Source: Tolypothrix bouteillei VB521301 (GTDB lineage: Bacteria > Cyanobacteriota > Cyanobacteriia > Cyanobacteriales > Nostocaceae). Taken from it: a DNA stretch of 64,000 bases. Below are positions 47,260-57,055 of this stretch, piece by piece. Each line of letters opens with the position of its first letter. Within the stretch, counting starts at the first letter, position 1. The position numbers and the translations under genes were made by a program. The DNA lies in contig NZ_JHEG04000001.1 of assembly GCF_000760695.4 (NCBI RefSeq), positions 1,187,834 through 1,251,833 on the forward strand, given 5' to 3'. The notes under the pieces were generated by a model, which saw only the letters and a program-made list of their open reading frames with translations, did not search any database and had not been told where the DNA came from.

Positions 47260-48588
47260 ATGTCAAACTACGTTTTTCTTATCGACAAAAACAAAACTCC
47301 ACTGAACCCAGTACATCCAGCACAAGCACGGAAATTATTAGATTCTGGTAAAGCTGCTGTGTTTCGTAGATATCCATTTACTTTGATACTCAAACGAGTC
47401 ATTGAAAATCCAAATGTATACCCTCTCATTCTCAAAATAGATCCAGGCTCGAAATTTACGGGTATCGCTTTGGTTACTAACCAAGGAAACGTCATTTGGG
47501 GAATGGAGTTGCAGCACCGTGGTCAACAAATCAAAGATGCTCTAGAACATCGTAGAGCAGTGCGTAGAGGACGTAGAAGTCGTAATACCAGGTACCGGCA
47601 AGCCAGATTTCTTAATCGCAAACGCCCTGATGGATGGTTGGCTCCATCTTTGAGGCATCGTGTTATTACCAGCGAAACTTGGGTAAAGCGTCTTCAAAAG
47701 TTCGCGCCAATTGGTTCCATCGTTCAGGAGTTAGTGAAGTTTGATACTCAAGCAATTCAAAATCCAGAGATCTCTGGGGCGGAATACCAGCAGGGGACTT
47801 TGCATGGTTATGAATGTCGTGAATATCTCTTAGAAAAGTGGAATCGTCAGTGCGCTTATTGCGGAATCAAAGATGTTCCGTTAGAGATTGAGCATATTCA
47901 ACCAAAGTCGGCATGTGGTTCAGACCGGATATCTAATCTTTGCTTAGCTTGTCACAAGTGCAATCAGCGTAAAGGCAGCAAAGATATTCAAGAATTTCTC
48001 AAAGGTAAGCCAGATGTCCTAAATCGAGTATTGCGACAAGCTAAAACACCGCTAAAAGATGCTGCTTGTGTAAATTCAACAAGGTGGTCACTGCTCAACA
48101 CTCTTAAACAGACAGGATTGCCAGTTAAAACAGGAACTGGAGGTCAAACCAAGTTCAACCGGATTCGATTTGACTTACCAAAAGCACACTGGATTGATGC
48201 AGCCTGTGTTGGTGAGTGCAGTGCTGTAGACGGGTTTCCCGTCGCAGGCAACTGCCGAACCCGTAAGGGTATCGTCGAAACCATCAAACTTGTTACCACT
48301 AAAATTTTGAAGGTAAGAGCAACTGGTTTTGGTGGTAGACAGCGATGTCAGACAGATCAGTTTGGTTATCCACAAAAACATCGTCCATTACGTCCAATAC
48401 TTGGTTTTTCAACTGGTGACATTGTTCGTGCCTCGGTTCCAAAAGGTAAGTACGCCGGGACTTTCACGGCGCGAGTCTGTCCTATGTCGCATGGTTACGG
48501 TGAGTTTGTTATTGACAAGAAACGGAGGTCAATTAAGTTGAACTACTTAACGCCTGTTCACAGAAGGGACGGTTACGACTACGCGTGA
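47260..48588 (+). CDS. iscB: IscB-type RNA-guided HNH/RuvC endonuclease
   Basis: The 442-residue protein has the N-terminal PLMP-like segment (TPLNPVHPAQARKLLDSGKA), split RuvC motifs with D61 (KIDPGSKFTG), E157 (VQELVKFDTQ) and H310/D313 (HWIDAACVG), an Arg-rich bridge helix (HRRAVRRGRRSRNTRYRQAR) and an HNH domain with CAYC...LEIEHIQPK (H212) and CHKCNQRKG. All catalytic residues are present. IscB is the ancestor of Cas9 and is guided by an omega-RNA. No TnpA transposase is nearby. The gene sits between tpiA and folP, breaking what looks like an otherwise adjacent pair. Confidence 0.95.
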   Translation: MSNYVFLIDKNKTPLNPVHPAQARKLLDSGKAAVFRRYPFTLILKRVIENPNVYPLILKIDPGSKFTGIALVTNQGNVIWGMELQHRGQQIKDALEHRRAVRRGRRSRNTRYRQARFLNRKRPDGWLAPSLRHRVITSETWVKRLQKFAPIGSIVQELVKFDTQAIQNPEISGAEYQQGTLHGYECREYLLEKWNRQCAYCGIKDVPLEIEHIQPKSACGSDRISNLCLACHKCNQRKGSKDIQEFLKGKPDVLNRVLRQAKTPLKDAACVNSTRWSLLNTLKQTGLPVKTGTGGQTKFNRIRFDLPKAHWIDAACVGECSAVDGFPVAGNCRTRKGIVETIKLVTTKILKVRATGFGGRQRCQTDQFGYPQKHRPLRPILGFSTGDIVRASVPKGKYAGTFTARVCPMSHGYGEFVIDKKRRSIKLNYLTPVHRRDGYDYA

Positions 48589-48657
48589 ACCTGTACAAAA
48601 TGACCAGACTTTTACAAAGATGTATAGCAATCAAGTTACAGTTTCTACCCCCAAATT

Positions 48658-49518
48658 ATGACAAACGAGTTGATCGTTAGAGAACGCTGTTTTCAGTGGG
48701 GACAGCGAACTTACTTAATGGGCGTTTTAAATGTCACACCAGATAGCTTTAGCGATGGTGGCGATTTTTATACGCTCTCTGCTGCTGTAGCAAAAGCACG
48801 GGCTATGGTAGCAAGTGGTGTGGATATTATCGATATTGGCGGTCAGTCTACTCGACCCGGAGCAGAGCAAATTTCTCTGAATGAAGAAATTAGTCGTGTC
48901 TTGCCAGTTTTGCGCTTGTTACGAAGGGAGCTACAAGTTCCTATTTCTGTGGATACCACGAGGGCAGTTGTAGCAAAGGCAGCTGTGGAAGAAGGAGCAG
49001 ACATAGTAAATGATATTTCTGGTGGTACTTTTGACCCAGAAATGTTGCCAACTGTGGGTAGTTTAAATGTGCCTATTATACTGATGCATATCCGGGGAAA
49101 TCCACAGAATATGCAAAAACTAACTGATTATCAGGATGTGATGGGGGAGATTTTAAGTTTTCTGACACAGCAAATTGCTGCTGCAACGGCTTGTGGTATC
49201 GATCGCCAAAAAATTATTATCGATCCGGGCATTGGCTTCGCTAAAAATTACGAGCACAATTTAGAAATTTTGCGCCGCTTGCCGGAATTGCGTCAACTTA
49301 ACTGCCCTATCTTAGTAGGAGCGTCCCGTAAAAGTTTTATTGGTCGAATTCTCAACCAAAGCGCTCCGAAAGCAAGAGTCTGGGGAACGGCGGCGGCGTG
49401 CTGTGCTGCAATCTTTAATGGAGCAGATCTTCTCCGAGTGCATGATGTGACAGAGATGCGTGACGTTTCATTGGTTGCTGATGCTATCTTTCGGCAATCG
49501 CAAATTGAGCCGCGATAA
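48658..49518 (+). CDS. folP: Dihydropteroate synthase
   Basis: A 286-residue TIM-barrel enzyme that joins dihydropterin pyrophosphate and p-aminobenzoate in folate synthesis. Signatures are MGVLNVTPDSFSDGGDF, DIIDIGGQSTRPGA, and the conserved Asp/Asn and Lys/Arg positions in DIVNDISGG, IIIDPGIGFAK and LVGASRKSFIG. The length is as expected. A hairpin covers its stop codon. Confidence 0.97.
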   Translation: MTNELIVRERCFQWGQRTYLMGVLNVTPDSFSDGGDFYTLSAAVAKARAMVASGVDIIDIGGQSTRPGAEQISLNEEISRVLPVLRLLRRELQVPISVDTTRAVVAKAAVEEGADIVNDISGGTFDPEMLPTVGSLNVPIILMHIRGNPQNMQKLTDYQDVMGEILSFLTQQIAAATACGIDRQKIIIDPGIGFAKNYEHNLEILRRLPELRQLNCPILVGASRKSFIGRILNQSAPKARVWGTAAACCAAIFNGADLLRVHDVTEMRDVSLVADAIFRQSQIEPR

Positions 49519-49547
49519 GGCTTTAGCCTTTAAGTTTCGCTTATCGC
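49512..49547. terminator. Hairpin between convergent folP and SPFH genes
   Basis: GCGATAAG (49512-49519) pairs with CTTATCGC (49540-49547), overlapping the folP stop codon and touching the stop of the convergent SPFH gene. It is suited to terminate transcription from both sides, though U-runs are short. Confidence 0.45.
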
Positions 49548-49548
49548 T

Positions 49549-50430
49549 TTAGGTAGAACCATTACCATTTTCAGCTTTCTTGCCTTTTTCCTCATAGAGA
49601 CTCTCAGATATCAAATCCATCATTTCGCCACCTTTACCTGGATCGACGAAGACGACTTTGGCATTTTCGCTTTCACCGAGTCTGTAGCTGGCATTGATAT
49701 AATCTTGAGCGACAAGATAGCGCAAGATTTCCTTACTTTCTGGACTAGCACGCAAAGCATCAGAGATAATTTGCATAGAAGCTTTAGCTCCTTCTGCTTT
49801 CTCAATAGCTGCTTGCCGCGCTCCTTCAGCCTCTTTAACTGCAGCATCTTTCCTGATTTCAGCTGCTTTCTGTTCTTCCAATGACCTCTGGACGCTTTCT
49901 GGAGGAGTAATCCTTTGAATATCTACTCTTATAATCTCAATTCCCCAACCGGGCTGCACTACTTCTTTCGTTGCTGGATCTACTATCTTTCTCGTTGCAT
50001 CAGTTAACTGTTTCTTAATCTCTTCACGCAAAGAACTTCCAGAAGTGTTAGCGTACTGTAAAGTATTTTGAGCAATAACCTCTCGGATAGTTGTTGTAGC
50101 TAGCTGGGTGAGAGCGCCTTGAAGATCGTCTACATTGTAGTAGCTATCGCCCATATCTTTGATTTTCCAAAACACTACAGCATCGACTTCTAAATAAACG
50201 TTATCCTTAGTTATGATATTTTGAGGTTTGATATCTAAAAACTGCTCTCTTGTTGTGTCCTCCATCACTATTTGATCGACTAGAGGCACAATAAAGTTCA
50301 AACCAGGACTGAGTTTTCGGTGTTGCTTCCCTAAACGTTCGACTAAGGCTTCATTTCCCTGGCTGATTAGTTTTGCAGATCCTAATGCGTACCCTATAAG
50401 CACTAAGACTATTGCAATAATTGGTTCCAT
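49549..50430 (-). CDS. SPFH/Band 7 (stomatin-like) membrane protein
   Basis: The 293-residue protein has an N-terminal membrane anchor (MEPIIAIVLVLIGYALG), then an SPFH domain (EALVERLGKQHRKLSPGLNF, IITKDNVYLEVDAVVFWKI) and a long coiled coil (EEQKAAEIRKDAAVKEAEGA). It resembles paraslipin/QmcA-type proteins, which form membrane-associated oligomers and affect protease or lipid-domain organisation. The specific role is unknown. Confidence 0.92.
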   Translation of the reverse strand: MEPIIAIVLVLIGYALGSAKLISQGNEALVERLGKQHRKLSPGLNFIVPLVDQIVMEDTTREQFLDIKPQNIITKDNVYLEVDAVVFWKIKDMGDSYYNVDDLQGALTQLATTTIREVIAQNTLQYANTSGSSLREEIKKQLTDATRKIVDPATKEVVQPGWGIEIIRVDIQRITPPESVQRSLEEQKAAEIRKDAAVKEAEGARQAAIEKAEGAKASMQIISDALRASPESKEILRYLVAQDYINASYRLGESENAKVVFVDPGKGGEMMDLISESLYEEKGKKAENGNGST

Positions 50431-50711
50431 GTAATCTCCTAACTAAGTGTTTGGTAGAATTTATTATAATGACACACTACTATGATGATGCCCTAAATTT
50501 AGGATATTCTCTCAGAATGAGTATGTTGTTATCACAAATCGTATGAATAAGCAAGCTTTTTTCAATTAAATACAAAAAGTTACAGTAACTTCTTTTGGCT
50601 GAGAGCCCCGAGTTCTCGAATAAGTCGGGGATCTGTTAAGCCCTAGCTGTAGGACATCGCTATTAAATCACTAAGTGGTTTCGCTTGCAAGTATTTTATT
50701 TGTCCGTAACT

Positions 50712-52370
50712 TTACTTAATATAATTGCGCTCGAGACTCCCTTCTACCCAAGGTTTGATACTGGTAGGTAATTCAGAAACAAGACGCAATGGTAACTCAG
50801 AAGTAGAAAGAAACTGTGCGTAAGCTGGAGTCAAAAATTCTCGGTAAGTTCTTGCTTCTGGTGTCAGTTGTTTGACAAACGCTAAACTCACACCTTGGGT
50901 CAATCGTCTCAAGGAGCTGGCTTCTTCACCTCGTCGTTCTTTGACTATAGAGTAGGCTGTACTTGCAGGATCGCTAATACTTAAGTGAGTCCCTCCAATG
51001 GCAGTTAACAAATATTTTTCGCCCTGTAGTTGATTAAAAGGTGCTATTTGATGTTTCAATGCTGGAGCGATCGCATCTTCGGTTCCTGCTAAGATGAGGA
51101 CTGGTTTGGTAATTTGACTTAGACCTTTTTTCCCGAAAATTTCTCCAATGACAGGATTGAGAGCGATCGCCTGACTCACTCGCTTATCTTGCAATCGCAG
51201 TTTTTTATCTCGCAACGAAGCAGCAGAACACTGCAACCAATCTGCGGGAGATTTGTCAAGATTGAGAGAGTCTTTACAGAATTTCCGCAAGTCTTCCAAG
51301 TTCACCTCAGGGGCGACCAAAGCCAAAGCAGTGTAACCTCCTAAAGAATGACCGATGACAGAAACTTTCTCCGTGTTAAACTTTCCTTGAAATTCTCCCG
51401 ATTGAGTATTGAGTTTTGCGAGCTCATCAAGGACAAAACTCACATCTCGCGGGCGATCGATAAATTCAGTTGGTGGTAGCAGTTTTCCTAAATTAGCAGC
51501 ATCGTTCGCCTTATTAACTGATATGGCATTGCTACCTGGATGCTCGAGAGCAACGACTGTTATACCATGAGAGGCAAGATGATTAGCTAAATATCTTAGA
51601 GATCTTCGATTGGAACCAAAACCGTGGGAAAGAACAACCAAAGGATTGTCGGCATTAGCCCTACTCCAATAGATATCTACAGGTAATGTACGGTTGCGCT
51701 GTCGGTCATAAAAATTTAGAGTCTGTTCCTGTACGGCTTCATTTCCCACTGTAGATGGGTCAAAGGTCGTTTTAAAGGGTGTATTACTTGTAGCAGGTAA
51801 CTCCCTTTCCAATAAAACTCCGAGGGCTTGACTCTCGATGCGAGTGGGGTTTAGCTCAACTGCTAAACCAATGACTTGAGTTGCATCCACTGTCACATTT
51901 TCCTGTGGGTAAGCTCGTAAGAAACCAAGGGGGCTCAAACCGTTTACTTGTTTAAGTGCAAGGTTGAGTGCTACTTGAATGGTATCAACTGTACTGCCGG
52001 GAATTGCCGATCCCAAGGAAGATAAGATTTGTTTCCCTATTGGTGTTTGCCGTATTTCATCAACAAATTTATCGGCAAAAGCGGGATCTACACTAAAACG
52101 CTTGGTCAAAAAGTCTCGTATTTCTGATGTTAAGAAGGGTGACAAAACTTCTAGCCCTTCCGGCAATTTACCAGTTTTAGCAAACTTTTCCAAGTCTGCG
52201 ATCGCTACTGACTGCTGAAAAGGACCCAAGCGGATAGTCACTGTTTCTGCTGCCAATGTAGAGGAAATTCCTACACCCCAACTAAAAGCTAGGGTTAAGC
52301 TGCACAGCAATCCTTTCATCCAGGATGCTTTGGGTTGACGTTTGCTAAGTGGAAACCGCATATAAGTCAC
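50712..52370 (-). CDS. Secreted alpha/beta hydrolase with N-terminal DUF1400
   Basis: A 552-residue protein with a signal peptide (WMKGLLCSLTLAFSWGVGIS and following STLAA), a DUF1400 region (about 40-180) and an alpha/beta hydrolase domain with PLVVLSHGFGSNRRSLRYLA and the nucleophile elbow GHSLGGYTAL. An Asp/His pair is likely at AGTEDAIAP and GGTHLSI. Family members are cyanobacterial, periplasmic or outer-membrane-associated lipase/esterase-like enzymes of unknown substrate. The start may be the internal ATG three codons later. Confidence 0.88.
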   Translation of the reverse strand: MTYMRFPLSKRQPKASWMKGLLCSLTLAFSWGVGISSTLAAETVTIRLGPFQQSVAIADLEKFAKTGKLPEGLEVLSPFLTSEIRDFLTKRFSVDPAFADKFVDEIRQTPIGKQILSSLGSAIPGSTVDTIQVALNLALKQVNGLSPLGFLRAYPQENVTVDATQVIGLAVELNPTRIESQALGVLLERELPATSNTPFKTTFDPSTVGNEAVQEQTLNFYDRQRNRTLPVDIYWSRANADNPLVVLSHGFGSNRRSLRYLANHLASHGITVVALEHPGSNAISVNKANDAANLGKLLPPTEFIDRPRDVSFVLDELAKLNTQSGEFQGKFNTEKVSVIGHSLGGYTALALVAPEVNLEDLRKFCKDSLNLDKSPADWLQCSAASLRDKKLRLQDKRVSQAIALNPVIGEIFGKKGLSQITKPVLILAGTEDAIAPALKHQIAPFNQLQGEKYLLTAIGGTHLSISDPASTAYSIVKERRGEEASSLRRLTQGVSLAFVKQLTPEARTYREFLTPAYAQFLSTSELPLRLVSELPTSIKPWVEGSLERNYIK

Positions 52371-52454
52371 GAGTCATTGGTCATGAGTTATTAGTAGCGC
52401 ATTTATCCATGACGTTGTTCTGTGAAATACAGTTTCATTGGAACAATCTTATAC

Positions 52455-52560
52455 TATGAGTGGATTTTAGATTTTAGATTTTGGATTGAGAAAGCCCTTA
52501 CTAGATTGAATCTTACCCAATTATCTGTCACATTCTTTTTTCAAATTGGTATTATTTATG
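52455..52560. repeat. Dispersed about 100-bp repeat (copy 1)
   Basis: The order GATTTTGGATTG, then an AAAGCC/CTAGAT region and an ATTATCTGTC[AG]CA box, recurs at 62930-63015. It starts with TTTTAGA heptads. The role is unknown. Confidence 0.55.
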
Positions 52561-52634
52561 AAATAAAGAGTAAAGTAGGTAGGGCTATGCCCCACATTCG
52601 ATGTTGTCTTTCATTGGAGAAAAGTACCCGCTTA

Positions 52635-53153
52635 TCACTCTTCTTCATTCAAAAAAGTTTCCTCTAGAAATAACATTCCAGATTTATTAGTAGAGATTTC
52701 TAAAATCAGTTCTTCATAAGCAGTCATCCGTTGTGTTACTGTTCGATAATCCTCAGACTGAGTACACAATTCCTCCCATAAATCTTGAGTGCGAATGGTA
52801 GCACCATCAAGAACATCTTCAGGGTCAATTCTGAGAGTTCGTTTTTTCACCCATTCAAGAGAATGAATAAATTTTACTATCACATCATAACCACTACTAC
52901 CCTCATCTGTGTATTTAGGAGGTGAAGGCATTGTTACCATATCACTGACTGCACCTGTAAACAAACAAATGGAATTGGGTTCTTTAAAAAGAGCAATAAA
53001 TGAAGCGACTCCAGAATCAAAACCCAGATCGCTGCGATTTTGCAGCCACAGTAAAACATAAAATTGTTCTTGATATTTTTGAATAATTTTTATCAAGTTA
53101 TGTACGCCAGAGGTAATACCTTTACCTGCTATCGGGAATAAGTTAATTCTCAT
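52635..53153 (-). CDS. Protein of unknown function
   Basis: The 172-residue protein is acidic, with no signal peptide or membrane segment. It begins MRINLFPIAGKGITSGVHNL and has helical segments (IVKFIHSLEWVKK, RMTAYEELILEIS). I recognise no domain. It lies downstream of the export-protein gene behind a terminator, so it is probably expressed separately, though it could be part of the same locus. Confidence 0.6.
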   Translation of the reverse strand: MRINLFPIAGKGITSGVHNLIKIIQKYQEQFYVLLWLQNRSDLGFDSGVASFIALFKEPNSICLFTGAVSDMVTMPSPPKYTDEGSSGYDVIVKFIHSLEWVKKRTLRIDPEDVLDGATIRTQDLWEELCTQSEDYRTVTQRMTAYEELILEISTNKSGMLFLEETFLNEEE

Positions 53154-53182
53154 AAATTTTCTTCCTCTTACTTAATAAATAA

Positions 53183-53200
53183 AGCCCGCAAAAGCGGGCT
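53183..53200 (-). terminator. Rho-independent terminator after the export-protein gene
   Basis: On the minus strand AGCCCGC, a TTTT loop and GCGGGCT form a perfect 7-bp stem followed by TTATTTATT. It ends the transcript of the Wza-like gene before the 172-residue gene. Confidence 0.8.
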
Positions 53201-53232
53201 AAAGGGAGTAAAAAAACTGGATGGTAATACTT

Positions 53233-54678
53233 TTAGAAGCCAAATAAAGCTCTAACAATACCTAAAAGACCACCTAGAGGATTAATAACCAAACCGGCTG
53301 TATCGCCAGCCTTTGCTCCACCAGATCGGTACACTACCACAACATCATTATTACGGAGTATTGGGTTTGTGTCTTCATTAATTCCTGCTTTAAAATCTAC
53401 CTTAACTTGACGTTTGGTCACAGAACCGTCTGGATTCAAGCGAACCAAATCTACAGCTTTACTACTTGCTCTGGCATCATTAAATCCACCAGCTGCTAGT
53501 AATGCTTGGTTTAAAGTGCTATTGGGCTGAAGGTCTATTTGCCCCGGTTTTTTCACTTCACCAACGACACCCACTTGTATGCGCGTGGGAGATAAAGTCG
53601 TTGTCGCTAATTGTGTTGCTTCTGCACGGTTGATTTCAGTTGCCGTTGGGATAACAACTGTATCTCCATCTTGTACGATGATGTCCTGATTGATATCACC
53701 GCTTTGCAACAGTTGCCACAGGTTAATATTTATAGATTGTTCCGATCCAGTTCTTGTAGGTCTGCGGATGATGACATTACGAACATCAGCTTGTGGTGTA
53801 ATTCCTCCTGCTAGCTGAAGTGCTCGTGTCAAAGTGGGTTGACCTGTAATACTTGGTGCATTCGTTTGACCGGTGGTACCACCTTCTGTAGCACCTTGAG
53901 TCACTAGATATGACCCAGGACGGTAAACTTCACCAATAATTGCTACTGTACGGGGTCTTGTGGGATCGGCAGCAAAACTAGATGCGGCTAAATTACGTGC
54001 ATTTGCTAAGTCTAGAGTACTTGCTGTGGGTACGAAAATGGTATCGCCATCCCGCAAGGTGATATCTTGGGGTAACCTTCCCGTGCGTCTGAGTTCATCT
54101 AAATTGAGACTGGTAACTTGTTCTGGTCCTCTGCCAAGTTTGCGCCGCAATTCCACTCTAGTGACATCCGCACTCAAAGTTACACCCTGGGCGGTGGTGA
54201 GTGCAGCAAGTACTGTTGGGTATTGTACCCCAGGATTGTCTCCTGCACCTCCTTGCAAGCTGAGAGTATAAGCTCCCGGACGGGTGACTTCTCCAGCGAC
54301 AAAAACGTTAATGGGACGAGGTGATAATAGGTTAACTGAAATAATAGGACGTTTTAGATACCGAGAGTATCTTTGGGCAATTAAGTCAGCAGATTGTTCC
54401 GTAGTTAGTCCCAGAACATTAACACTGCCAATCAAAGGTAAGTTAATTCCTCCACCTGGTGGAACTTGATACTCTCCTGAGTATTCGGGAACTTCAAATA
54501 CACTCACTCTAATGCGATCGCCGCCTCCAAGGGTGTAGTTTGTGTCTACCTGTGTCGTTCTCGCTGTTGGCTGCCTTTGCGCTAAACTAACGGTTGGAAT
54601 AGCGATACTTACAGATGTTAATAACACCATACCCACAGCTGGATGGGCGAGCAATTTCACCACACTCGTATTATGCAT
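53233..54678 (-). CDS. Polysaccharide export protein (Wza/SLBB family)
   Basis: The 481-residue protein has a signal peptide (AVGMVLLTSVSIAIPTVSLA) and a Poly_export domain (YTLGGGDRIRVSVFEVPEYS, GGGINLPLIGSVNVLGLT). At least three SLBB-type beta-grasp modules follow (VFVAGEVTRPGAYTL, VAIIGEVYRPGSYLV, VGVVGEVKKPGQIDL). Wza-like proteins form the outer-membrane pore for exopolysaccharide, here perhaps for sheath material or hormogonium slime. No polymerase or ligase genes are nearby. Confidence 0.92.
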   Translation of the reverse strand: MHNTSVVKLLAHPAVGMVLLTSVSIAIPTVSLAQRQPTARTTQVDTNYTLGGGDRIRVSVFEVPEYSGEYQVPPGGGINLPLIGSVNVLGLTTEQSADLIAQRYSRYLKRPIISVNLLSPRPINVFVAGEVTRPGAYTLSLQGGAGDNPGVQYPTVLAALTTAQGVTLSADVTRVELRRKLGRGPEQVTSLNLDELRRTGRLPQDITLRDGDTIFVPTASTLDLANARNLAASSFAADPTRPRTVAIIGEVYRPGSYLVTQGATEGGTTGQTNAPSITGQPTLTRALQLAGGITPQADVRNVIIRRPTRTGSEQSININLWQLLQSGDINQDIIVQDGDTVVIPTATEINRAEATQLATTTLSPTRIQVGVVGEVKKPGQIDLQPNSTLNQALLAAGGFNDARASSKAVDLVRLNPDGSVTKRQVKVDFKAGINEDTNPILRNNDVVVVYRSGGAKAGDTAGLVINPLGGLLGIVRALFGF

Positions 54679-55000
54679 TGCTTACCTAAGATTACTATTA
54701 ATTACATACTGTTTAAACATTTTTAGCCTGATTGACTATTTTTACGTATTCTAGTTCCCTGATGTTCACACATTCTTCAATTAAATTATCCTTCCGGAAC
54801 GAAATTATTTAATAACTTTAAATTTTATTTGAATTTTATTTAAAGTTCAACTCGGTTCTATGTAAATTTACTGTAAATTTTGTTGCTCCTATATTGGAAA
54901 TCAATATTTTCACAAGCACGATAAGTATGAAAAGTAAGAATAGATAGTCAGGTTTGTTTCACAAGCCAATAATGACTACCTTCTACTTTTTACGCTCTAA
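54679..55000. other. Intergenic region with AT-rich inverted repeat
   Basis: No gene is visible. AACTTTAAAT (54814-54823) is inverted at 54838-54847 with a 14-bp spacer, in the region upstream of the export-protein gene. It may be a regulatory site or a chance product of an AT-rich sequence. Confidence 0.4.
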
Positions 55001-55978
55001 TTACTGATTTTTCAGGTTTTGAATTTGTTGCACAAAAAACTTTTCTAAAGATGGACGTGACAAATTCATGGCTATTAATTGCCCTCCCATCAAACGCAGG
55101 CTCGCCAGAAAATCATAATAATCTCCATTGAGTTCCCCTTGCCAAGACCCATCTGGCTGGTACTCCAAATTAGCGATCCATTTTTCAATAATTTCCCAGT
55201 CTCCACCGTGTCCTTTGACAGAATATACGTCAGTTGTTCCTAAAAGTTCATTAAGAGATCCAGAACAAATAAGTTCACCTTGGGCAAGAATGGCAACGCG
55301 ATCGCAAATTTGTTCCACTTCACTGAGAACATGACTGTTGAAAAAAATTGTTTTACCTGCCGCTTTTAAAGATAAGATAATCTCTCTCATTTGGTAGCGT
55401 CCCACAGGGTCGAGCCCTGACATGGGTTCATCCAAGAATACCAGTTCTGGATCGTTAATGAGTGCTTGTGCCATTCCGACACGTTGTAACATTCCTTTTG
55501 AATAACGGCGCAGGAGTTTTTTGCGGGCGTCAGATTGAGGCAATCCTACCAATTCCAGCAATTGAGGAATGCGTTGGCGTTGAACCTTTTTAGGAATTTG
55601 AAATAGTCCGGCGACTAACTGTAAAAATTCCCAACCCGTGAGATAGTCATATAAATAAGGGTTTTCAGGTAAATAACCGATACGTTCTTTAACACCACGA
55701 TCTCCAATCGGCTTTCCCAAAAGCAATCCCCGCCCCGATGTCGGACGGATAATTCCCAGTAACAATTTCAATAGTGTTGTTTTACCAGCACCATTTGGTC
55801 CTAACAGCCCAAAAGTTTCTCCCTTGTAAACTTTCAAAGAACAGTTTTTGAGAGAGACAACTTTCTGATTCATAAAAAAGCCAGTGCGATAGACCTTTCG
55901 CAACTCAGAGGTTAGAACAACTGGCGGACTGTCTCGTGTATTTAGTTCGGAGTTCGGGGCGTCTGCAACAGACTTCAT
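55001..55978 (-). CDS. ABC transporter ATP-binding protein
   Basis: A 325-residue ATPase: Walker A GPNGAGKTTLLKLLLG, signature YSKGMLQRVGMAQAL, Walker B LVFLDEPMSGLDPVGR, H-loop FFNSHVLSE. It resembles the CcmA/NatA type of exporter ATPases. The C-terminal extension of about 80 residues is typical of that type. No permease gene is adjacent in the window. The substrate is unknown. Confidence 0.92.
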   Translation of the reverse strand: MKSVADAPNSELNTRDSPPVVLTSELRKVYRTGFFMNQKVVSLKNCSLKVYKGETFGLLGPNGAGKTTLLKLLLGIIRPTSGRGLLLGKPIGDRGVKERIGYLPENPYLYDYLTGWEFLQLVAGLFQIPKKVQRQRIPQLLELVGLPQSDARKKLLRRYSKGMLQRVGMAQALINDPELVFLDEPMSGLDPVGRYQMREIILSLKAAGKTIFFNSHVLSEVEQICDRVAILAQGELICSGSLNELLGTTDVYSVKGHGGDWEIIEKWIANLEYQPDGSWQGELNGDYYDFLASLRLMGGQLIAMNLSRPSLEKFFVQQIQNLKNQ

Positions 55979-56278
55979 CTTGTGCTTCGGGCAACAGCAA
56001 TACGTTTAATCTATAGGTTACCCAGTTGACTCCCAATAATAACATTGACCAGCGACCGATGACCAGCGATCGATATACAGGGAGGCTGTTAACCTTTGTT
56101 GAGGCGAAACTTGGGGGTGAGAGATTGTATTTTTTCGCAAATAATGGGTCAGAGCCATTTGCCAACAACCAATCTCTAATGGTAAATACACAATTAGGTA
56201 GGTTGACACAAATCAAGGTAATCGTTCAATTTTCCGGTCACCGAGCGCTAGCCTACCTAATTTCACAATAATTTATTT

Positions 56279-57055
56279 TTACATGCCCATGATTTCGTAC
56301 CCTGCATCAACGTACAGGACTTGCCCGGTAATTCCGCTAGACAAGTCGCTACATAAAAAAGCGGCTGCATTGCCCACCTCGAGCTGAGTGACAGTGCGTT
56401 TTAATGGCGCAACTTGCTCAACATGGTGAATCATGTCCAAAATACCTCCTACCGCACTAGAAGCGAGAGTACGAATAGGACCTGCGGATATGGCGTTTAC
56501 CCGAATATTGGCAGAACCCATTTCAGCCGCTAGGTAGCGCACGCAAGCTTCCAACCCTGCTTTGGCAACTCCCATGACATTATAGTTGGGAATTGCTCGT
56601 ACACCACCCAGGTAGGACAGAGTGACAATACTTCCTCCCTCAGTCATTAAGGGTTTAGCGATCCCTGCAAGCTGTACTAGAGAGTAAGTACTCACTTCCA
56701 TTGCCAGATTAAAGCCGGAACGAGAGGTTTTGCTGAAGTCTCCACTCAGGTCATCTTTACTGGCAAAGGCGAGGCAATGGATGAGGATATCTAGCTTACC
56801 CCACTTTTGCTGGATTTCTTCAAAGGTTGACCTAACCTGCTCGTCGTTTTGGACATCACAAGGAAGAAACAAGCTCGGAGTGAGGGGTTCTACCAGTTCT
56901 GCAACTTTCTTTTCCATTTTGCCTTTCTCATCTGGCAAGTAAGTAATTCCCAGATCGGCTCCTGCTTTATGGAGTTGTTGGGCGATCCCCCAAGCAATGG
57001 ATCGGTTGTTTGCAATTCCTGTTACAATAGCTTTTTTTCCCGTCAGGTCAAGCAT
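56279..57055 (-). CDS. fabI: Enoyl-[acyl-carrier-protein] reductase (NADH)
   Basis: A 258-residue SDR-family enzyme reducing enoyl-ACP in fatty acid elongation. It shows the FabI nucleotide-binding pattern VTGIANNRSIAWGIAQQL, CLAFASKDDLSGDF, and the YNVMGVAKAGLEA motif with catalytic Tyr and Lys. The length matches the family. It is divergent from ntcA across about 380 bp. Confidence 0.97.
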   Translation of the reverse strand: MLDLTGKKAIVTGIANNRSIAWGIAQQLHKAGADLGITYLPDEKGKMEKKVAELVEPLTPSLFLPCDVQNDEQVRSTFEEIQQKWGKLDILIHCLAFASKDDLSGDFSKTSRSGFNLAMEVSTYSLVQLAGIAKPLMTEGGSIVTLSYLGGVRAIPNYNVMGVAKAGLEACVRYLAAEMGSANIRVNAISAGPIRTLASSAVGGILDMIHHVEQVAPLKRTVTQLEVGNAAAFLCSDLSSGITGQVLYVDAGYEIMGM

